Part shown: piece by piece, positions 59,579 through 64,000 of the stretch
Layout: each line of letters starts with the position of its first letter
Numbering within the stretch: position 1 is the stretch's first letter
Source of the DNA: Gnetum montanum
Lineage: Eukaryota > Streptophyta > Gnetopsida > Gnetales > Gnetaceae
Length of the DNA stretch: 64,000 nucleotides
Direction: 5' to 3'
NCBI GenBank assembly: GCA_015680685.1
Contig: MNCI01023383.1
Location: 245,134 to 309,133 of the forward strand
The notes under the pieces: model-generated
What the model was told of the DNA's origin: nothing
Databases searched by the model: none
What the model saw: only the letters and a program-made list of their open reading frames with translations
Made by a program: the position numbers and the translations under genes

Positions 59579-60018
59579 CTATATTGAGGATGGAGGAATA
59601 GGTGCAAACACATGAGAAGGGTGTGGATGGAATATGGAATCCACTCTAGGAGTTGGAGAATGAGTTTGATTATATTCCAAAGGATGGTAGTAATGCTGGA
59701 AAGGGGAAACATGATTGAAAGAGTTACAAGAAATAAGGGTAGTGCCCATACAGATCTGGCTACCTATAAGGGTAGTGCTACCATGGTGGTGGCATCCCCA
59801 AAAACTGTGATTACTACCATTGCTAATATTTCTCATATGGTTATGGTGGAGTTCCACTTGAATAATAAGGGTGTTGCTGATGGAACTGTCTAGGATTACC
59901 TTAAGGATAAGACAGTCTTCTAAGTGTTTTCCTTTTCAATAGTCATGGATTTAGAGCACACACCTTAGATTGCTATAAGTGTGATATAATAGGCCAACAT
60001 CCTTTAGGATCACACCCA
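59579..60018 (-). pseudogene. E3 zinc-knuckle remnant and linker
   Basis: The minus-strand reading next to the N is a knuckle remnant (CDPKGCWPIISHL), aligning with E2's CQYDHPKECCPMISHL. A His/Pro-rich linker follows (59857-59579). The first half of the knuckle is cut off exactly at the N (60019). Confidence 0.65.
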
Positions 60019-60019
60019 N
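60019..60019. other. single N at the edge of the viral-like segment
   Basis: Separates the retrotransposon zinc-knuckle remnant from the movement-protein frame. Unlike the N at 52084 and 63688 it is not flanked by a repeated sequence. Confidence 0.95.
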
Positions 60020-60777
60020 AACTTTTTAGGTCTTTTCTGCTCATAGTATTCTTCTAACGGATCTTCTAGGTCTGGGAAGAGCCTATGGATCGGAAGATCC
60101 TCTGTGTTAATCTGTGTCCCGTATTCTAAATTTGTTGAACCAACAGAGAGAGCTTGTTGGCCAAAAGGTAAGAGTGTTTGGATACTGACTGAACTAAATA
60201 ATTTAAAACTTAACCTTGTACCTATTGTGTAATAAACACTACGATCTACAATATCAACGGGAATATAAGTAATAAGCATTAAACTATTAAACAAATGCGG
60301 ATCAGAAAGCGAAAGAGTAAAGTTAAGAATCGTTATAATCAGAGCATCGGATACTAATCTACCTTTAGCTTGGGTTATAATGGCTTCTTGAAACGATTTA
60401 AATCTTCTATCTATTAACGCAATCCAGTAAGGCTTCTTGAGACGATAGTTGAAGTGTGGATGAAGGTGAATAGAAATTTCAGCAAGATGGATATATTGAT
60501 AACCTGCTTTTTTCCATTTATCAACCTCCCCCGGGTCAAAAAAAGTAAGAGCTACTGGACGAAGGCCAGAGCCAGCAATACCGAGATCACATTCACTAAA
60601 ATGCATTGACTGAAAGGATTCAAAAGTGTGCAATGAGGATTTGGGATAGAAATCTTTTTGGCATGGAGGTGGTGGCAACATACTAGCATTCGCTGAGGAG
60701 CAATAGTTTGACAAACGTTGAATATAAGAGAAAGTAGAATGAGAACCTGGAGTTGGTCTTCTGGAAGAACTCGCCAT
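60020..60777 (-). CDS. 30K-superfamily viral movement protein, endogenous pararetrovirus-like, 3' end cut
   Basis: About 252 open codons from ATG 60777 to the N at 60019. In plant pararetroviruses this protein modifies plasmodesmata for cell-to-cell spread. Residues 1-80 are Ser/Pro-rich. The MP core runs from about 85 to 200. It has AGYQYIHLAEISI (92-104), the conserved Asp motif IALIDRRFKSF (119-129), a SLSDPHL segment (156-162), and beta-strand spacing like caulimovirid MPs. The tail (225-252) is acidic. There are no internal stops, whereas every neighbouring retrotransposon frame is full of them, and the DNA is richer in CpG and G+C than its surroundings. The caulimovirid MP is usually the first domain of ORF1 or a separate ORF; no coat protein or polymerase of the same virus is present. 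Genus not determined. Confidence 0.75.
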
Positions 60778-60950
60778 TAGACGTGCCTACTCTGCGTTCA
60801 GCTTCTGGCGTGCATGACTTACTCGCCTATCCGTCGGCCGTTACTGCGTGGCTTATCGCCTTGCAAGAACGATCTTACGAGCAACCCTCACGTCCACCCC
60901 TGGCGTTGAATGACGAAGAACCGCAACAAGGCTCTGATCATTGTTATCCT
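60778..60950 (-). promoter_or_regulatory. CpG-rich leader with tRNA-Met PBS-like site
   Basis: Directly upstream of the movement-protein ATG. The minus strand at 60940-60929 reads TGATCAGAGCCT, close to TGGTATCAGAGC, the initiator tRNA-Met site used by caulimovirids. About 150 bp between it and the ATG are rich in CpG (for example CGTCGGCCG and GCGTGG as plus-strand pieces), unlike any other part of the window. The distance to the ATG is short for a caulimovirid leader. Confidence 0.45.
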
Positions 60951-60959
60951 AATGTCTAC

Positions 60960-61651
60960 AATTTTGCACAAATTCGTAGGAGGAAGCCAAACCAGATGAA
61001 GAGGGTGAAGAGGGAGGAGGACTACCACCACTATGGTGTCTACCACTTCCCCTTCCTTTGTCACAACCAAAATCCTTATAGTGATCATCATTATGCTTGT
61101 CTGAGTTCCCACTTCAACTCCCTTTCTTAGAATTCTCATGACCATGGGACTCACTATTACCTGAACTTGGATTATTAATTACTAATTTAGGATTTAGGTT
61201 TAGCTCCCATTCACTAGAGTTAAGAGGTGAAGAGTCTACATATTGAAAACCCTCAAAAAGAGGTTCCTCATTATTCTTTTGATCTAGTAGGGAGAAGGGG
61301 TTAGCGAACCATTTCCCCTTCATCTCTTCATGGTGCTTTTCTTGTTGTTGATCTCTTTTGCATTATGTCTTAGTGGGACAATAGTCCCAAAATTCATGAT
61401 CTTCCACAACATACTCTCCATGAAGCTCCTCGATGTCCAACCTTGTAAGGGTTTGAAGCATAATCTTGGTAATAGATTAGTTAAGTGGTAATACAACATT
61501 CCCCTTCATGTCTTGCCACCACAGTTGTTCATCCTGATGGAGGACATAAGTAAAATTGGGTACAAATGCATCAGGATGAATGCACATCACTCTATGTTAT
61601 TGTTGTAATGTTGAATTAGAATCATCATGCCTACAAGAAGATAAAGACATT
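60960..61651 (-). pseudogene. E3 gag N-terminus and hinge
   Basis: From ATG 61651 (MSLSSCRHDDSNST): VPNFTYVLHQDEQLWWQDMK, GNVVLPLN, then SSEWELNLNPKLVINNPSSG and a Ser/Pro/Gly-rich hinge ending near 60990. The gag core that should follow (as in E0 and E2) is absent; viral-like sequence stands in its place. Confidence 0.7.
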
Positions 61652-61810
61652 TTTGTTAAAAAATAAAAATTCTCAATGTGCTTGTAGTATATTTTTGATT
61701 AATTATTATGTATTTATTTATTTTTCAAATGATTATGACCTTAGGATTTGATCCAATGATCCTAAATAATGTTTACTAAGTCTTAGATAGCACACATATC
61801 AAACTACAAG

Positions 61811-61828
61811 TCCCTGGCAACGGTGCCA
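61811..61828 (-). promoter_or_regulatory. primer-binding site of E3, tRNA-Asp type
   Basis: Minus strand TGGCACCGTTGCCAGGGA, one base from the LTR. It is the closest of the four sites here to the Athila consensus TGGCGCCGTTGCCGGGGA. Confidence 0.85.
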
Positions 61829-61829
61829 A

Positions 61830-62655
61830 TCATGAGCAACAAGTACCCCCTATGCTCAACCATACAAATCACTAAGCATTCATGCACAATCTAATCAAAT
61901 TCCATGGACTTATAGCCTTCTAAGCATAGAGGTCTCTAAGAAGTAAAACTAACCATTAGAATCATTATCTTCCCAATTATACTTGTGAAACACAAAGATA
62001 TCGTTAAGTGCAACTAATGCATATGATTTTTATCATTTTTTACATTTTATGTGTTAATTCACCTAAGGATAAAGAATAATGAATAAAATAAGATAATTTA
62101 ATTTGCAAATTTAGTCTAACTAGCTACACCTAAATAATCCTAATATAAGCATTTGTTTCCACCTTCCATACTCATCCTAAACACATTTAATGCTACTGGG
62201 TTACCAAACGTTAAGCATTATTGGGATTACCAAGTGTCAAGCGTATGCTTGAAGTGGTCGTACTTATGTGGTTAATTAATTACTATTTATTCTAGCTTAA
62301 TTTAGCTTAATTAATTAAAGAATTAAAGGAAATTTCATAAAATATTAAACACATAAATATGCAATTAATCTATTTCAAAGTGCTACAAGGTTTATCAGAA
62401 GACTCATCTTTATTAATGCACATACTACCATGCTTAGGTACAATAGTGCTTGAATAAAGATTCATATACTCTTTAACTCCTACTACAAGCACTTAGAAAA
62501 ATATTCTAATTTCCAAAAAAATATTCTAATTTTCAAATGACAAAACTGCAAGATCTCCGCTACAACTATGATAAAGATATGCCATAAACATGATGGGTGA
62601 GCATGTATTTAAGCAAAGACAAACGCTACATTGATGGGACCATGTCAACGCATCA
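61830..62655 (-). repeat. right (5') LTR of E3
   Basis: Starts TCATGAGCAACAAGTACCCC (first base pair altered from TGATGAG) and ends about AACGCATCA at 62655, giving the same length as the left LTR (826 bp). Divergence from the left LTR is visible throughout. A short duplication AAAAATATTCTAATTTCCA lies near 62500-62530. Confidence 0.7.
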
Positions 62656-62861
62656 AATCATATGTTAACAAGGCCTAGTCAACACAATAAATTTATAATT
62701 CATTAGACATGAAAGTTTAATTAGAAAAAATATTTTGTTAAAACATGAATGTACAAAGGATGAATTCCTTGTGGCAAGGATAACGTCTACAACTCAAATA
62801 GATGATACTGTGGTAGATTCATGAGGAAAAAATAGAATGGAGTTATATGTGATATAGAGGG
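62656..62861. other. flank of E3, nothing recognised
   Basis: AT-rich sequence that does not continue G3. This is one reason to think E3 is a recombinant between loci. Confidence 0.5.
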
Positions 62862-63553
62862 CATGATGATTTTTCTATTATTCATCTATTTGATATTAAA
62901 ATTGGTGTATATATTAAATCAATTGACGAAGAATTTCACGATTGTTATCTATTCTTCAAGGATATCCTATCAATGATAGTATGAAGGAAGGATCATATAT
63001 ATGATATCTTGAATTCTCAATTCTTTTCCATTTCAAGGAGTAGTATTACCAATCCTACTAAGATAAATATATGAAAGAAAAGTAAGTTGGTTGATCCTAT
63101 AAATAGTAGGCCAAAGCATCCTATCTATAATGCATTCATAGATCAGATACCGTACAAGAGTAGAAGAAAGGATGACCTCGTTGATAATAGAGAACATGAA
63201 GGAATATTAAGAACTAGATCCTCTTACTGTCCTTACAATTTTCTATTTATCATATGTGCTAATTGATGCAAGAAGAATTATATACAGAGTATTATAGTTA
63301 GAGATATTAGGAGGATTTGGCTAATGATGTCCACAATGAATTGTAATGAAAGAAGGTCATACATTATGCATGAATTTAAATCAAATTATGTTATTACGAA
63401 TGGAAGCCGTATAGAGAAGACAATGAAATATTTTGGGATTGACATTCATAAAAAAGCTTAGCATACAATTTATGACATTCTAAGTAGTATATTCTACAAT
63501 CATTTATATAATTTTAAGAATATACATGTATTTTTTGATCATGGAAACATATG
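62862..63553 (+). pseudogene. unassigned decayed reading frame
   Basis: One plus-strand frame runs for about 230 codons with only five stops, in DNA where about twenty would be expected by chance. Segments include IHLFDIKIGVYIKSIDEEFH, KSKLVDPINSRPKHPIYNAF, DIRRIWLMMSTMNCNERRSY and KTMKYFGIDIHKK. I cannot match it to a transposon, organelle or host protein. It could be the decayed end of a mobile element or an organelle-derived gene. Confidence 0.4.
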
Positions 63554-64000
63554 AATGGTAAAACCTAAATTAAGAAAGATTGCAACAATAATGATTTTTG
63601 AGAGAATGGTTAACAATATGACTAACTAGTTACCATCAAAATGTAGAAAAGTTATGAGGAATGAAAATTTAAACCAATTAAAACATTNCTGTAGAAAAGT
63701 TATGAGGAATGAAAATTTAAACCAATTAAAACATTACCTATAAGTATGACTTAATTCATTTTACTAAAAAATTACATTAATCCTAGGTTAGTTAATTTGG
63801 GATTACCACTAATTAGCAAAAGTTAGTTATCAAAGATTTTCAACAAATATGTTCAAATGTAACTTTTAGTAGAAAGCATGATTTCTTAATTTTTAGAACT
63901 TTTCATATGTTGGAAAAGAGAAAGAAATGTACTAATGACCCTTTGGAAAGAGATAGAATTCAAATAGATCTTCAAAATCATTATGATTATGTAACTATAT
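63554..64000. other. right edge, with a contig join at 63688
   Basis: No gene seen. The 45 bases at 63643-63687 recur at 63691-63735 around the N at 63688, the mark of an unresolved contig overlap. Confidence 0.7.

Larger units (their letters stand above)
49056..62655 (-). mobile_element. Athila-like element E3, chimeric with two pol regions
   Basis: Minus-strand element with LTR 49056-49881 on the left and a related LTR 61830-62655 on the right, both 826 bp but clearly diverged. In plus coordinates the inside reads: 3' region, integrase, RNase H, RT (copy A, to about 55055), then again 3' region, integrase, RNase H, RT, protease (copy B, 55056 on), gag, PBS. There is no target-site duplication (ATTAT left, AATCA right). 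This fits recombination or template switching between two elements, not one insertion. Confidence 0.8.

Noticed and set aside
60753-61130. 125-codon plus-strand frame over the viral-like leader
   Set aside because: Overlaps the movement-protein start and the gag hinge on the other strand; no domain seen.
62706-62710. Alternative right end of E3 at ATTCATTA (about 62706)
   Set aside because: The end at 62655 gives the same LTR length as the left copy and a better CATCA terminus. Neither choice yields a TSD.
62862-63553. Plastid origin (for example accD or ycf genes) of the decayed frame
   Set aside because: The wording of the frame did not match any plastid protein block convincingly, so it is left unassigned.
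1-64000. CRISPR arrays, tRNA or rRNA genes, bacterial operons
   Set aside because: No array of spaced identical repeats, no tRNA or rRNA fold recognised, and introns and retrotransposons show this is plant nuclear DNA.

Overview
This window looks like nuclear DNA of a seed plant, most likely a gymnosperm with a large genome. It is AT-rich and gene-poor, with introns in its genes, many decayed non-LTR retrotransposons, and LTR retrotransposons nested inside one another. There are only two host genes. Everything else I can identify is mobile-element DNA, apart from one short piece that resembles a plant pararetrovirus. No tRNA, rRNA or CRISPR array was recognised. Boundaries were read by eye, from target-site duplications, LTR ends, primer-binding sites and alignment of repeats to each other.

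Left part (1-19260). A nearly full-length, dead plant-type L1 (about 157-6266) sits in an intron upstream of the last three exons of an FHA-domain gene of the MCRS1 (microspherule protein) type (6844-8350). After it come old repeat debris, a 5'-truncated second L1 (10468-11100, minus), the 5' LTR and gag of an Athila-like element (E0, 11833-14270, plus), an RTE-type LINE 3' end that holds an assembly gap (14275-14687), and an antisense fragment of a different LINE, here LINE-X (14690-16060). A PPR gene of the PLS/E class with one intron lies at 16533-18678.

Middle and right part (19260-62655) is a nest. The oldest layer is LINE-X on the plus strand (19262-24994, resuming at 44060-44190). Its ORF1 is a coiled-coil protein resembling animal L1 ORF1p, not the DUF4283/CCHC protein usual in plant L1s. 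Two ~1.5 kb elements that seem to carry only a DUF4283/zinc-knuckle ORF1 are inserted in it in opposite orientations (21089-22665 minus, 23164-24680 plus), with 16 bp and 12 bp target-site duplications. A Ty3/gypsy element with tRNA-Met-type PBS (G1, 25000-44059, minus) is inserted further on. G1 itself contains two Athila-like elements: E1 (28086-34218) in its interior and E2 (36552-43648) in its 5' LTR. A relative of G1 (G3, from 44191) follows and is cut by E3 (49056-62655), a chimeric Athila-like element with two tandem pol regions.

Inside E3, where the core of gag should be, lies an unusually intact and CpG-rich stretch (60020-60940, minus). It holds an open frame for a 30K-superfamily movement protein, preceded by a tRNA-Met PBS-like site. 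This is the most surprising feature, but one edge coincides with a single N, so a mis-join must be excluded. At 62656-64000 there is a decayed reading frame that I could not assign.

Among the retrotransposons only E3 and G3 show RT, RNase H and integrase. E1, E2 and G1 look non-autonomous: E1 has gag only, E2 has gag and protease, and G1 has gag, protease and an integrase tail with an unidentified acidic region where RT should be.
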